Shown: piece after piece, positions 40,241 to 50,165 of the stretch
Numbering within the stretch: position 1 is the stretch's first letter
Layout: each line of letters opens with the position of its first letter
Source of the DNA: Ruminococcus sp.
GTDB lineage: Bacteria > Bacillota > Clostridia > Oscillospirales > Ruminococcaceae
Reading direction: 5' to 3'
Length of the DNA stretch: 64,000 bases
NCBI GenBank assembly: GCA_016288815.1
Contig: JAEELF010000001.1
Span: 1 to 64,000, forward strand
The notes under the pieces: model-generated
What the model was told of the DNA's origin: nothing
The model's database searches: none
What the model saw: the letters and a program-made list of their open reading frames with translations, nothing else
Position numbers and translations under genes: made by a program

Positions 40241-41181
40241 TATTTCTTCTCGAAATCCGGCTTCGGAGCGTCTATCCGAAGCTCATTCAGGTAGTGCAGG
40301 GGAGAATCCTCCGGCAGCTCAAATGCGAGCGAATACGCGCAGAGCGCCTGCCGGAACACTCCGAACCGCTTGTTTGCCGCGACGTCGCCGTACTTTCCGT
40401 CCCCGAGGACAGGCAGCCCGACGTGCGAAAGGTGCGCTCTTATCTGGTGAGTACGCCCGGTATATAGTCTTACTTCCAGCAGCGAAAGCCCGCCTTTCGA
40501 CGCAAGCACGCGGTATCCGGTCTTTATGGGCTTGAAGTCTTCAGCCGGTTCATCGAGTATCCTCACGGTGTTCCTTGACTCGTCCTTTTTGTGATATGCC
40601 GTCAGCACCGCAGAGTTCTGCTTCGGAACGCCTACCGCGATACAATGATATATCTTATGCATATCGCCGTTTCTTATCGCCGAGTTCAGCTCGCGCAGGG
40701 AAGCGGCGTTTTTCGAAGCGGTGACGAGCCCGCAGGTGTTGCGGTCGAGTCTGCTGCACAGAGCTGGCGCGAACGAGCTCTCCTCGTCGGGGACGTACTC
40801 GTGCTTTTTATAGAGGTACAGCTTTATACGGTTTATCAGTGTATCGGCTGAGGCCTCACCGTTGGAGTGTGAATCCAGCCCTACAGGCTTGTTCACCACG
40901 ATGATATCCTCATTCTCGAAGACTATCTCCAGCTCCTCCCCGGCGCCGAGGAAGCTCATATCGTGCTTTTTCTCCGCAGCGACTTCGTCCTTGACGTAGA
41001 CCGTCACGATATCACCGACTTCAAGCCGCGTGGAGATATCGCAGCGCTTGCCGTTGATCTTGATATCCTTCTTGCGTATGAGCCTGTACATCATACTTTT
41101 CGGCAGCTCAGGCATGGCTTTTGAGATGAATTTATCCAGTCTCTGACCCTGATCGTTCTCATTTATCTCGAATTTTTTCAT
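40228..41181 (-). CDS. RluA-family pseudouridine synthase
   Basis: A 317-residue RNA-modifying enzyme with an N-terminal S4 domain (QRLDKFISKAMPELPKSMMYRLIRKKDIKING) and a RluA catalytic domain. The catalytic aspartate lies in CSRLDRNTCGL; most relatives have HRLDR. LYTGRTHQIRAHLSHVGLPVLGDGKYG is the second conserved block. It probably modifies 23S rRNA (RluC/RluD-like), though the exact uridines cannot be stated. GGAGCG precedes the ATG at 41181. Confidence 0.92.
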   Translation of the reverse strand: MKKFEINENDQGQRLDKFISKAMPELPKSMMYRLIRKKDIKINGKRCDISTRLEVGDIVTVYVKDEVAAEKKHDMSFLGAGEELEIVFENEDIIVVNKPVGLDSHSNGEASADTLINRIKLYLYKKHEYVPDEESSFAPALCSRLDRNTCGLVTASKNAASLRELNSAIRNGDMHKIYHCIAVGVPKQNSAVLTAYHKKDESRNTVRILDEPAEDFKPIKTGYRVLASKGGLSLLEVRLYTGRTHQIRAHLSHVGLPVLGDGKYGDVAANKRFGVFRQALCAYSLAFELPEDSPLHYLNELRIDAPKPDFEKKYQLG

Positions 41182-41294
41182 CTTAACGCTCCGTTCGGTA
41201 TTGGCGATGTATGTAAATTATACAAATTGGAATCATCATTTTCACGAAAATTAACAAAACAAGTGTTTTTTATCGACTTTTTTCGTAATAATGG

Positions 41295-41323
41295 TTGAAA
41301 TCCGGAAAAAGCTGTGTTATAAT
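41295..41323 (+). promoter_or_regulatory. Promoter of the GH25 gene
   Basis: TTGAAA (41295-41300), 17 bp, TATAAT (41318-41323). Confidence 0.75.
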
Positions 41324-41347
41324 TTACAAAAAGGTTACATATTGTAC

Positions 41348-41386
41348 AGACCTGGGGGACAGGTCTCTTATTATCTTAGAAGATAA
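41348..41386 (+). promoter_or_regulatory. Two short hairpins in the GH25 leader
   Basis: AGACCTG-GGGGA-CAGGTCT (41348-41366) is followed by TTATCTT-AG-AAGATAA (41371-41386), whose right arm touches the AAGGAG ribosome site. It may affect mRNA stability or translation. I recognise no riboswitch class. Confidence 0.45.
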
Positions 41387-41399
41387 GGAGTGTTGTGCC

Positions 41400-43049
41400 A
41401 TGAAGCATTTTTCGAGATTTCTCTCGGCAGTAATTTCATGCGCTATAGCCGGATCGGGGATAATTCCGGCGTCAGTTACAGCTGCAAGTGCTGCGGTCGC
41501 TGACGATACTTCCTCACCTATAGTATATGATACCACAGAAACAGAAGAAAGTAAAGCACCTGAAGCTGAAGTACCCGCAGCGGAGACTCCAGCTGTAACA
41601 ACTGTTGCCGTACAGGCTAAGTCTCCCGAGGTGACGACCACAGAGGTGCCTTATAACGTTTTTGACATCTATAACGCTCATCAGGGCTTTATAGCTCAGA
41701 CAACCACCGAGCCAGCGGCACCTCCTGTCATCAGCCTTGACCGTGAATCCTTCGGCATCGACGTTTCACAGTGGCAGGCTGACATCGACTGGAAGGCTGT
41801 CAAGGACAGCGGTGTGGAGTTCGCGATAATCAGAGCCGGCTACGGAAAGATGTCGTATCAGGAGGATCCTAAGTTCGATACGAATATGCAGCAGGCTCAG
41901 GCTCAGGGCATCGCCTGCGGTACATACTGGTACAGCTATGCGACTACAGTCGAGGACGCCTACACAGAAGCAATGACCTGCTACGAGGTCATCAAGGACT
42001 ACGACTTCACATATCCTGTGTACTTTGATATCGAGGACTCCTGCCAGAGCCGTCTTACCACAGCTGAGGTATCGGCAATAATCGAGACCTTCTGTTCGAC
42101 TCTTCAGGACAAGGGCTACTATGTCGGTATATACAGCTATGCTAACTTCCTCACGACCCGTGTTTTCGAGAACGTTCTTGACAAATACGACGTTTGGGTA
42201 GCGCATTTCAACGTTGATAAGCCGGCGTACAGCCGCGACTACAAGATGTGGCAGTACACGAGTACAGGTCACGTCAACGGCATAAACGGCAATATCGACC
42301 TCGACCACTGCTACTATAACTATCCGTACATCATATCTCCCGATACATATGTAGAGCCCCAGACCACTGCACCGCAGGGCGGCACTACCGTTACCACTAC
42401 AACGACCACAACAGCCGCTGTTTCTACGACTCAGTACATCAAGCACGGCGTGGACGTTTCCGAGTGGAACGGCAATATCGACTGGAGCGGCGTAAAGGGA
42501 GTTGACTTTGCAGTTATCCGCGCAGGCTATGGAAGATACGCTTTCCAGAAGGACAAGTGCTTCGAGCAGAACATTGCCGGCGTAAAGGCTGCGGGTATCC
42601 CATGCGGAGTATACTGGTACAGCTACGCAGATTCTCCCGAGGACGCAGTCCTTGAAGCTGAGACGTGCTATTCGATAATCAAGGATTATCAGTTCGAGTA
42701 TCCGGTGTTCTACAACATCGAGGACCCGATGTACGCAAACTACACCCGCGAGCAGATCACGGCGATAACTGACGCATTCTGCTCAACAATGCAAAGTAAG
42801 GGTTATTACGTTTCGATACAGACCTACGCGAACTTCCTGAAGAACAGTCTTGACGATTCTGTGAAGAACAAGTTTGACGTATGGGTAGCGCATTTCGGTG
42901 TCAGCTCGCCTGCATACACAGGAAACTACGGAATGTGGAAGTACACGAACAGCGCGTCTGTTTACGGTATCAGCGGAAACGTCAATGCAAGCTACAGCTA
43001 CCTTGACTACCCGACAATAATGAAAGAAAAACACCTGAACGGCTTTTGA
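41400..43049 (+). CDS. Secreted protein with two GH25 lysozyme-type domains
   Basis: A 549-residue protein: signal peptide (about 1-30), Ala/Thr/Glu-rich linker (to about 110), GH25 domain 1 (about 117-320), a Thr-rich linker (TTVTTTTTTTAAVSTT), and GH25 domain 2 (about 348-540). The family cuts the MurNAc-GlcNAc bond of peptidoglycan. Domain 1 keeps GIDVSQW, the DxE pair (FDIED, D210 and E212) and NIDLDH. Domain 2 has GVDVSEW but NIED (N439, E441) and NVNASY, so two of its conserved acidic residues are lost. The ATG at 41400 has AAGGAG and opens the signal peptide. Confidence 0.9.
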   Translation: MKHFSRFLSAVISCAIAGSGIIPASVTAASAAVADDTSSPIVYDTTETEESKAPEAEVPAAETPAVTTVAVQAKSPEVTTTEVPYNVFDIYNAHQGFIAQTTTEPAAPPVISLDRESFGIDVSQWQADIDWKAVKDSGVEFAIIRAGYGKMSYQEDPKFDTNMQQAQAQGIACGTYWYSYATTVEDAYTEAMTCYEVIKDYDFTYPVYFDIEDSCQSRLTTAEVSAIIETFCSTLQDKGYYVGIYSYANFLTTRVFENVLDKYDVWVAHFNVDKPAYSRDYKMWQYTSTGHVNGINGNIDLDHCYYNYPYIISPDTYVEPQTTAPQGGTTVTTTTTTTAAVSTTQYIKHGVDVSEWNGNIDWSGVKGVDFAVIRAGYGRYAFQKDKCFEQNIAGVKAAGIPCGVYWYSYADSPEDAVLEAETCYSIIKDYQFEYPVFYNIEDPMYANYTREQITAITDAFCSTMQSKGYYVSIQTYANFLKNSLDDSVKNKFDVWVAHFGVSSPAYTGNYGMWKYTNSASVYGISGNVNASYSYLDYPTIMKEKHLNGF

Positions 43050-43059
43050 TCCAATCGAC

Positions 43060-43095
43060 GGGGCTGCTGCACTAAAATGCGGCAGTCCCTATTTT
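43060..43095 (+). terminator. Terminator of the GH25 gene
   Basis: GGGGCTGCTGCA pairs with TGCGGCAGTCCC (43078-43089) with two G-T pairs, followed by TATTTT. Confidence 0.6.
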
Positions 43096-43128
43096 GGGTT
43101 ATGGAAATGATGATACGAGGTAACGATA

Positions 43129-46100
43129 ATGGTTGAATTCATCACAGGACCTGCCGGAAGCGGGAAGACAACACTGCTGCTCGAACGGATCAGCGCAGGC
43201 GAACCGGCAAAGCAGATAGTACTTGTTCCTGAGCAGTACTCCTACGAATTTGATAAAACGCTGTACAGCCGTATAGGTGCAGCGAGGTTCAATGAAATGC
43301 TCTCACTCAGCTTCACGAGCCTTGCAAGGCACCTTTTCCAGCTCTACGGTGACCCCGACCGCCGCAGCGAGTACGCAGATGAGCTTGCGCGCATGATAAT
43401 GATATATCAGGCGATAAACGCAGTACGCAGGTCTCCGGAGCAGCTCAAATATTTTCGCCGACAGAGCGACCAGAGCGGATTTGCCGAGGAGGTGCTGAAG
43501 CTCATCAGCGACATGAAGCGTTCAGGCATCGAGCCACATGACCTCACTGACAAGTCAGTTTTCTTCGAGCGCCGCCTCATGGACAAGACCAACGACATCG
43601 CCGCGATATATGACGAATACGAGCGCCTGATGACAGAATACGGCTTCAAGGATCACCTCGACAACATCAGGGAAGCCGCGAAGGTCGCTGATATTCAGCG
43701 TTATTTCCGGGGAAAGGATATTTACCTCGACTCCTTCGAGAGCTTCACCGGCGACCAGATTGGAATGCTCAGCCTGATGATAGCAGAGGCTGATAACGTC
43801 TATATCACGCTCTGTACGGACAATGTCGCAGCGGGGGAGTTCACCCTGTTTGAGACCGTGAACGGAACGTACCGCAAGCTCGTCCAGATATGCCGCGACT
43901 GCGGTGCGCCGACCAAGATAACAGAGTGCCGGGAGAGCTATCGCTTCAGACACCCTGAGCTTGCGTATCTCAGCTCGCATATCCTGCGCAACACTCGCCC
44001 GGACGCCTCCAGCGCGCCCGCGCCTGAGAATATCCGCATACATGAAGCCCGCGATATGTACAGCGAGACCGAGTTCATATGCGCGACCATAAAGCGCCTC
44101 ATCTACGAGGACAAGTCGCTGAGATTCCGCGATATAGCGGTCATCTCCAACAGTATCGACCAGTACAGTGACGTCCTGAGAGCCGCATTTTCGCGCTATG
44201 ACATACCATTTTTTCTCAGTGTGAAGCGCGCTGTGACGCACACCTCGATAATGGTGTTCTTCACCTCTCTTCTTGACATTATCACAGCGCGCAAGCTCCG
44301 CACGGAGCAGATCTTCCGGATGCTAAAATGCGGCGTCACCGACATCTCCGTCACGGACATCTCCCTCCTCGAGAATTATTGCTATAAATGGGGGATAGAC
44401 GGCGATATGTGGCGCAGCAGCTTCACTGCGCCCGACACCGACCTCGAAAAGCTCGAGAAGCTCCGCACGGACTACATCGTCCCGTTTCTCGACCTCAAAA
44501 AGAAGCTCGCTCGCAGCCAGAGAGCTTCACAGGTCTGCGAGCAGCTATACACCTACCTCAGAACGTGCAGCGCCGAGAAAAATGTCTGCCGGATCATGAC
44601 TGACCTTATTCGCAGCGACCGCGATCACGACGCTGCGGAGCTCAAAAGGCTCTGGGGCTGCCTGATAGACATTCTCGACAGTATAGCCGATACGCTCGGC
44701 GATCGCGAGATATCGCTTTCCGAGATATCACGCATGATAAAGTCGATGATAGGCAGGATAGAGTACTCCGTTCCGCCGCAGACACTCGATTCAGTCATAG
44801 CTGCGCCCGCTCTAACAGCGAGACTGAACGCACCGAAGGTCGTATTCGTAATAGGTGTTACAGACGGCGATTTCCCGGCGCGGGTAACCATTCATGGTCT
44901 GTTCTCGGAATCCGACAAGCAGAAGCTCTGCGACAAGGGAATAGAGCTGTCCCGCCCATTGTCAGATCTCATCGCAGCTCAGCGTCTTGTGGTCTACAAG
45001 TCACTTTCAGCGGCTTCCGAAAAGCTGTTTCTGACCTACCCGCTGTCAGACTTGTCCGGTGAGGCGAAGTATCCTTCGCAGATAGTGAGCGCAGTCAGGA
45101 GGATGTTCGGCAGTCCCGATATCTTCACGACCGACGACTCTCTGCCCCCTGACTATTACTCCGTGACCTTCCATTCCGCATTCTACCACTATATGCAGGA
45201 CAGCACTCGTCGCGACAGCATCATGGCGACTCTCAGGAAGTTGCTCATGAGCGAGCCTGAGTACAGCCGTCGGCTTGCCTATGTCTACACCCGCTCCGAC
45301 AACTCCCGCAGCTACAGGATAGACACCGAAGTAATGGAAAAGCTCAGGAGCTTCACGCCTCTCCAGCTTACGTCAACGGGTCTGGAGGAGTACGACACCT
45401 GCCACTTCAAGTTCTTCTGCGATAAATGCATGAATCTGCGCAAATGCGAGAAGATAGACCTCGATCCGCGCCTTGCGGGAGAGCTCACGCACGAGTGCTT
45501 CTACGGGATACTATCTTCGCGGTCGAAGAACGAGTTCATCAATATGTCCTACGACGACCTCCGCAGCGAGATACAGTTGCGTGCGGAAAAATACAAGGAG
45601 ACGAAGTTAGCCGGAGATTTCGGCAAATCTCCGCGCTTTGACCTTATTTTCAACAAGCTCACGGAACGCCTTTCGGGAGTTTTCCTCCACGCACAGCAGG
45701 AGCTCATGGCAACGAGCTTCACGCCCCGAGCCTTCGAGCTCAACACCCGCGAGAGCCACCCAGTATCACTCAGCTTTGGAAACGGACGCTCACTGTCCTT
45801 CGGCGGTGTCATCGACAGAGTCGATACCTGCCGCATAAACGGCACAGACCACGTCCGTATCATCGACTACAAGAGCCGAAAAAAGCAGATAGACGCCTTC
45901 AATCTTGCGACGGGAACGAACCTGCAAATGCTCCTGTACCTGTTCTCTGTGACCGAGCCCGGCGGCTTGTTCGAGGGCCATGTCCCAGCTGGAGTATTGT
46001 ATTCACCGGTGCAGATATCGAGCGTCAAGGCTGACGATTCACGAACCGATACCCTCAACAGCAAGCTGATCGACGCGAGTCTGAAAACAGACGGTCTCAT

Positions 46101-46470
46101 CATCGACGACCCAGACGTGCTCGAGGCTATGGAGTGCGGTGTTTCGGGGAATTATATCCCCGCAAAGCTGACTTCGGCCGGCTCGCTCAGTAAGGGCTCG
46201 AGCTGCATTTCCTCAGAAGCTATGTCCCTTCTGAAGGATTACACCTATGGCAAGCTCACGGAAATGGCGGACTCCCTACTGAGCGGAAACGCCGAGGCAG
46301 TTCCGCTTTACAGCAAAGACGGACTTCCATGCGATCTTTGTGATTACATCAATATATGCGATAATTCGCGGAAGGAACGCTTCCGCACGGCAGACGCCGA
46401 GGCTCTTGCAGAGGCGGAGCGTCTGCTTGGGATAACGTCAGAAAAGGAGGACAGCAATGGCTTGGACTGA
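43129..46470 (+). CDS. addB: Helicase-exonuclease AddAB subunit AddB
   Basis: B subunit of the AddAB enzyme that resects double-strand breaks for RecA loading. It has 1113 residues. The P-loop is GPAGSGKTT (residues 7-15). The C-terminal nuclease domain has IIDYKSRKK (D913, K915), and the iron-sulfur staple cysteines lie in DTCHFKFFC and in PCDLCDYINIC near the end. Most helicase motifs are degenerate, as expected for AddB. It overlaps addA by 14 bp. The ribosome site is GAGGT. Confidence 0.95.
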   Translation: MVEFITGPAGSGKTTLLLERISAGEPAKQIVLVPEQYSYEFDKTLYSRIGAARFNEMLSLSFTSLARHLFQLYGDPDRRSEYADELARMIMIYQAINAVRRSPEQLKYFRRQSDQSGFAEEVLKLISDMKRSGIEPHDLTDKSVFFERRLMDKTNDIAAIYDEYERLMTEYGFKDHLDNIREAAKVADIQRYFRGKDIYLDSFESFTGDQIGMLSLMIAEADNVYITLCTDNVAAGEFTLFETVNGTYRKLVQICRDCGAPTKITECRESYRFRHPELAYLSSHILRNTRPDASSAPAPENIRIHEARDMYSETEFICATIKRLIYEDKSLRFRDIAVISNSIDQYSDVLRAAFSRYDIPFFLSVKRAVTHTSIMVFFTSLLDIITARKLRTEQIFRMLKCGVTDISVTDISLLENYCYKWGIDGDMWRSSFTAPDTDLEKLEKLRTDYIVPFLDLKKKLARSQRASQVCEQLYTYLRTCSAEKNVCRIMTDLIRSDRDHDAAELKRLWGCLIDILDSIADTLGDREISLSEISRMIKSMIGRIEYSVPPQTLDSVIAAPALTARLNAPKVVFVIGVTDGDFPARVTIHGLFSESDKQKLCDKGIELSRPLSDLIAAQRLVVYKSLSAASEKLFLTYPLSDLSGEAKYPSQIVSAVRRMFGSPDIFTTDDSLPPDYYSVTFHSAFYHYMQDSTRRDSIMATLRKLLMSEPEYSRRLAYVYTRSDNSRSYRIDTEVMEKLRSFTPLQLTSTGLEEYDTCHFKFFCDKCMNLRKCEKIDLDPRLAGELTHECFYGILSSRSKNEFINMSYDDLRSEIQLRAEKYKETKLAGDFGKSPRFDLIFNKLTERLSGVFLHAQQELMATSFTPRAFELNTRESHPVSLSFGNGRSLSFGGVIDRVDTCRINGTDHVRIIDYKSRKKQIDAFNLATGTNLQMLLYLFSVTEPGGLFEGHVPAGVLYSPVQISSVKADDSRTDTLNSKLIDASLKTDGLIIDDPDVLEAMECGVSGNYIPAKLTSAGSLSKGSSCISSEAMSLLKDYTYGKLTEMADSLLSGNAEAVPLYSKDGLPCDLCDYINICDNSRKERFRTADAEALAEAERLLGITSEKEDSNGLD

Positions 46471-49400
46471 ACAACAGCAGACCGCGATAGAAGCCCGCGG
46501 GACGTCGCTTATAGTGTCTGCGGCGGCAGGGAGCGGAAAGACTGCTGTCCTCACAGAGCGTCTTGTGCAGCTCATCGCTGACCCGACATCTGGCGTCCGC
46601 GCTGACAGAATGGTCGTCGTGACGTTCACGAACGATGCTGCCTCCGAGCTGAAAAGCAGACTTGATTCAAAGCTCCGCTCTATGCTTAATGACCGACCGG
46701 ACGACGCCCACCTCCTGAAACAGCAGACCCTTCTCCAGAACGCGAAGATATGCACTATCAACGCATTCTGCTTCGACCTCCTCCGCGACAACATCGCTGA
46801 CGAGGGCATAACGTCCGGCTTCAGCGTTCTCGACGACACCGACGATCTCGTGCTGAGAGCGCAGGCAATGGATGAACTGATAAGCTGGTACACCGAAAAC
46901 GACTACGAGACTATCTCCTACCTCTACGACAAATTCTGCGTGAAAAACGAGTCGTCGTTCATCGAGGTGATTACGTCTGTGGATTCTTTCCTTTCCTCGG
47001 TCACTATGAGCGATGTATGGCTCGACAGAGCCGTTGCTGAGTACAAAAAACCTCTCCGCAGCACCGCTTATTTTAAACGTTTCATAGCGGGAGCGTCCGC
47101 ACGTCTCAGGCGTGCGGCGGACATCGCAAACGACTGCGTCTCCATGATCGGGAAGATATTCCCCGACACAGAAAACGTCCCGCAGGCAGTCAAATCCCTC
47201 GCACTCGCAGAGGAAGATCTCGCGACCGTAAATGCACTGATCGTCATGCTCGGAAACGGCGAGCTCCCCACAGGCGAGTTCCTGAAATTCCCGAGCAACG
47301 TTACCGTCAGGGACAACGTTACCCACAATAAACCCCTGCGCGAGATCTATAAAAAGAAGCGTGCCCTCTTCATCGACGAGGTGAAGAGCGTTGTCGCGAG
47401 CGCCACGACTCTTGAAGCAGAACACGCAGAATCGGCGAAGGTCACGGAAGCAGTCGCGGGAGCTGTCCGCAGGTATCAGCAGCTTGTCTGGGAGCGCAAA
47501 TGCGAGAAAAACGCAATCAGCTTCGACGACGGCGAACGTCTCGTGCTCGGTATGCTCGCGTCAGTTGACACCGAGGGGAATATAGTCCGCACCGAGACTG
47601 CGGAACGCATCTCAGCGTCATATGACATCATCATGATAGACGAGTATCAGGACTCCAACAACAAGGAAGACCTCATTTTCAAGCTGCTCTCAAAGGACTA
47701 TAAGACCGCGCTGGACGGCACCCCGATGTACGGCTCAAACGCATTTCTCGTCGGTGACGTCAAGCAGTCGATATACAGATTCAGGCTCGCCAACCCGAAA
47801 AACTTTATCAGAACAGTGCAGGACTCCGTGCCTTATGCCTCTGACAGCCCGAGCGTCAACAGGTCTGTTTTTCTCAACAAGAACTTCCGCAGCTCGCCGG
47901 AAGTCATCGACTTTATAAACTTCCTCTTCGGACAGATAATGAGCCCGGAATGCGGCGATATCGACTACAACGAAGACGAAATGCTGTATTTCGGCGCAGA
48001 GGAATACACTCCCGACGATTCACAGCCGCGGAAGACTCACATCACACTCATAAACGACGACGAGGAAGCTCCCGACGAAAGCGTTCCGAAGGCGCTCCGG
48101 ACGTCGGTCAACAAGGAGGCTGTATTCACCGCGAGACGTATCGCAGATATGTTGAAAAACGGCACTGAGGTCACCTGCAAGGACGGAACGAAGCGCAGGT
48201 GCCGCCCCTCGGATTTCGGCATTCTTGTCCGCACGAACGCGTATATAAACGTCTACGCGGCGGAGCTCCAGAAGCTCGGTGTCCCGGTAAAGGGCAGCGA
48301 AGAGAGCGGATACCTCAAAGCACGCGAAATAGCCGTTCTGACTGATCTCTTGCGCGTTATCGACAATCCGCTCCTCGACATTCCCATGGCTGCGGTCATG
48401 ACCTCCCCGATGTATATGTTCAGCATACAGGAGCTCGCATATATCCGCTCGCTCGGAAATGACCGCCCGATATTCACAGTCCTGCGCGAAATATGCTCCG
48501 GCGAGACAGAGTGCAGCGATATGTTTTTAGTGCAGCGCTGCGAGGACTTCCTTGCGTCGATAGACCGCTTCAGGCTCGACTCGGTTACGATGACGATAGG
48601 CGAGCTCATCAGCTCGATATACGACATGACCGACTTCATCTCGGTCATGCAGCTGTGCAGCGACGGCGACAAAAAACGCGCAAACCTTCGTGCGCTCATA
48701 CAGTATGCACGCAGCTACGAAGCCTCGACCGCATTTGAGGGCGGGGGAGGACTTGGCGGGTTCCTGCGCCACATCGACCGTGTCGCTGAGAAAAAGGGAG
48801 ACTACTCACAAGGCAGGGTATCCGCCGCCTCTGGCGACCACGTCACGATACAGACCCTGCACGGCTCAAAGGGACTTGAATACCCCTTTGTCTTCATCTG
48901 CGAGACCTCACACAAATTCAAATTCGACTCCAAGACAGTCATGTGCTCTCCGGACAACATGATCGGATACGTCCTGTACTCTCCGGAGTACGTCAGAAAG
49001 TACCGCACCTTCCAGCAGCGGATGCTGTGCAGTGACTCAAAGCGCGACACTCTCAGTGAAGAAATGCGTCTGCTCTACGTCGGACTGACCCGCGCTAAGC
49101 AGCAGCTCTTCATCAACCTGAAATGCGGCGAAAAAGCGCTGAAACGCCTCTCTGCGCACATTCAGAGCTGTATCCTGCGCAACGGTCTGACTACGGACAT
49201 CATCAGGGACGCCGCCTCCTTCTCGGACTGGCTGTGGGCAGGTCTCATCAGGCATGAAGCGTTCGCGGAGATAGCTGAAAAGCTCAGAGTTTCGACGGAA
49301 TTCGGCTCGCTCCCTGCACCTGAGCACCACGCCTCTCTCTTTACATACGAGATAGCGGAAAACGTTGTCGAAACAGACTTTGAAGAAGCTGACAAGCTTG

Positions 49401-50092
49401 AAGAGGCACTTCCGGACGATTCTCTCTATGCGGAGCTGACGGACATCGTCCACTCCGGCTATGACCGCACCCTGTCCGAGATGCCGTCGAAGCTGAGTGT
49501 CACACAGATATCAAAGAAGTTCAAACAGGAGGATGAGAGCTTCGATTTCGAGCTCAAACGCCCCCGCTTCATCTCCGACACGAAGAAGCTGACCGGAGCC
49601 GAGCGCGGAACTGCTATCCACACCTTCTTCCAGTACTGTGACTTCACCAGCGCCGTCACCGACGCCGACAGCGAGATATGCAGAATGGTTGATATGGGCT
49701 ACATCACCCCGGCTCAGGCGGATTCCATAGACCGTGAGAACGTTGCCGCATTTTTCCGCAGCGACATTTATGCACGAATGTCGTCCGCTCAGAGGGTATG
49801 GCGCGAGAAGAAATTCATGGTCGCGGTGTCCGAACTCGGTCTGGGAGAGATGTTCAGGCTCTCCGACGGAATGATTAAGGGTATCGTCGATCTCATGTTT
49901 GAGGAGAACGGCAGCCTTGTTATCGTAGATTACAAGTCCGACAGGGGAGTCTCTGCGGAAAAGCTGCGTGAGCGCTACGAGATGCAGCTCAGGCTGTACA
50001 AAGCCGCGATAGAGCTCACCTCCGGACAGAACGTTTCTGCAGCGTACCTCTACTCATTCGAGCTGCAAAAAACGATCGAAATTGAGATATGA
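46457..50092 (+). CDS. addA: Helicase-exonuclease AddAB subunit AddA
   Basis: A subunit: UvrD-type 3'-5' helicase plus nuclease, 1211 residues. VSAAAGSGKTAVLTERL (Walker A, K28), IMIDEYQDSN (Walker B), GDVKQSIYRFRLANP and TLHGSKGLEYPFVFI are the helicase motifs. LRLLYVGLTRAKQQL-type motif VI is at about 870. The C-terminal nuclease motif is VDYKSD (D1158, K1160). It starts within addB with AAGGAGG, so the subunits are coupled. Confidence 0.96.
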   Translation: MAWTEQQQTAIEARGTSLIVSAAAGSGKTAVLTERLVQLIADPTSGVRADRMVVVTFTNDAASELKSRLDSKLRSMLNDRPDDAHLLKQQTLLQNAKICTINAFCFDLLRDNIADEGITSGFSVLDDTDDLVLRAQAMDELISWYTENDYETISYLYDKFCVKNESSFIEVITSVDSFLSSVTMSDVWLDRAVAEYKKPLRSTAYFKRFIAGASARLRRAADIANDCVSMIGKIFPDTENVPQAVKSLALAEEDLATVNALIVMLGNGELPTGEFLKFPSNVTVRDNVTHNKPLREIYKKKRALFIDEVKSVVASATTLEAEHAESAKVTEAVAGAVRRYQQLVWERKCEKNAISFDDGERLVLGMLASVDTEGNIVRTETAERISASYDIIMIDEYQDSNNKEDLIFKLLSKDYKTALDGTPMYGSNAFLVGDVKQSIYRFRLANPKNFIRTVQDSVPYASDSPSVNRSVFLNKNFRSSPEVIDFINFLFGQIMSPECGDIDYNEDEMLYFGAEEYTPDDSQPRKTHITLINDDEEAPDESVPKALRTSVNKEAVFTARRIADMLKNGTEVTCKDGTKRRCRPSDFGILVRTNAYINVYAAELQKLGVPVKGSEESGYLKAREIAVLTDLLRVIDNPLLDIPMAAVMTSPMYMFSIQELAYIRSLGNDRPIFTVLREICSGETECSDMFLVQRCEDFLASIDRFRLDSVTMTIGELISSIYDMTDFISVMQLCSDGDKKRANLRALIQYARSYEASTAFEGGGGLGGFLRHIDRVAEKKGDYSQGRVSAASGDHVTIQTLHGSKGLEYPFVFICETSHKFKFDSKTVMCSPDNMIGYVLYSPEYVRKYRTFQQRMLCSDSKRDTLSEEMRLLYVGLTRAKQQLFINLKCGEKALKRLSAHIQSCILRNGLTTDIIRDAASFSDWLWAGLIRHEAFAEIAEKLRVSTEFGSLPAPEHHASLFTYEIAENVVETDFEEADKLEEALPDDSLYAELTDIVHSGYDRTLSEMPSKLSVTQISKKFKQEDESFDFELKRPRFISDTKKLTGAERGTAIHTFFQYCDFTSAVTDADSEICRMVDMGYITPAQADSIDRENVAAFFRSDIYARMSSAQRVWREKKFMVAVSELGLGEMFRLSDGMIKGIVDLMFEENGSLVIVDYKSDRGVSAEKLRERYEMQLRLYKAAIELTSGQNVSAAYLYSFELQKTIEIEI

Positions 50093-50100
50093 AAGCAGAG

Positions 50101-50137
50101 AAAGCCGGCTGACGGAGAATATCCGCCAGCCGGCTTT
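50101..50137. terminator. Hairpin between addA and the HtrA gene
   Basis: AAAGCCGGCTG (50101-50111) pairs with CAGCCGGCTTT (50127-50137). The T-tract is poor on the plus strand and modest on the minus strand, so efficiency is uncertain. Confidence 0.6.
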
Positions 50138-50165
50138 CGAGGTATAGTAAGGAGAAGTTGTGTTA

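Noticed and set aside
42360-42440. Short tandem ACC/ACT repeat in the GH25 gene
   Set aside because: It encodes the Thr-rich linker between the domains and stays in frame, so it is a normal low-complexity linker.
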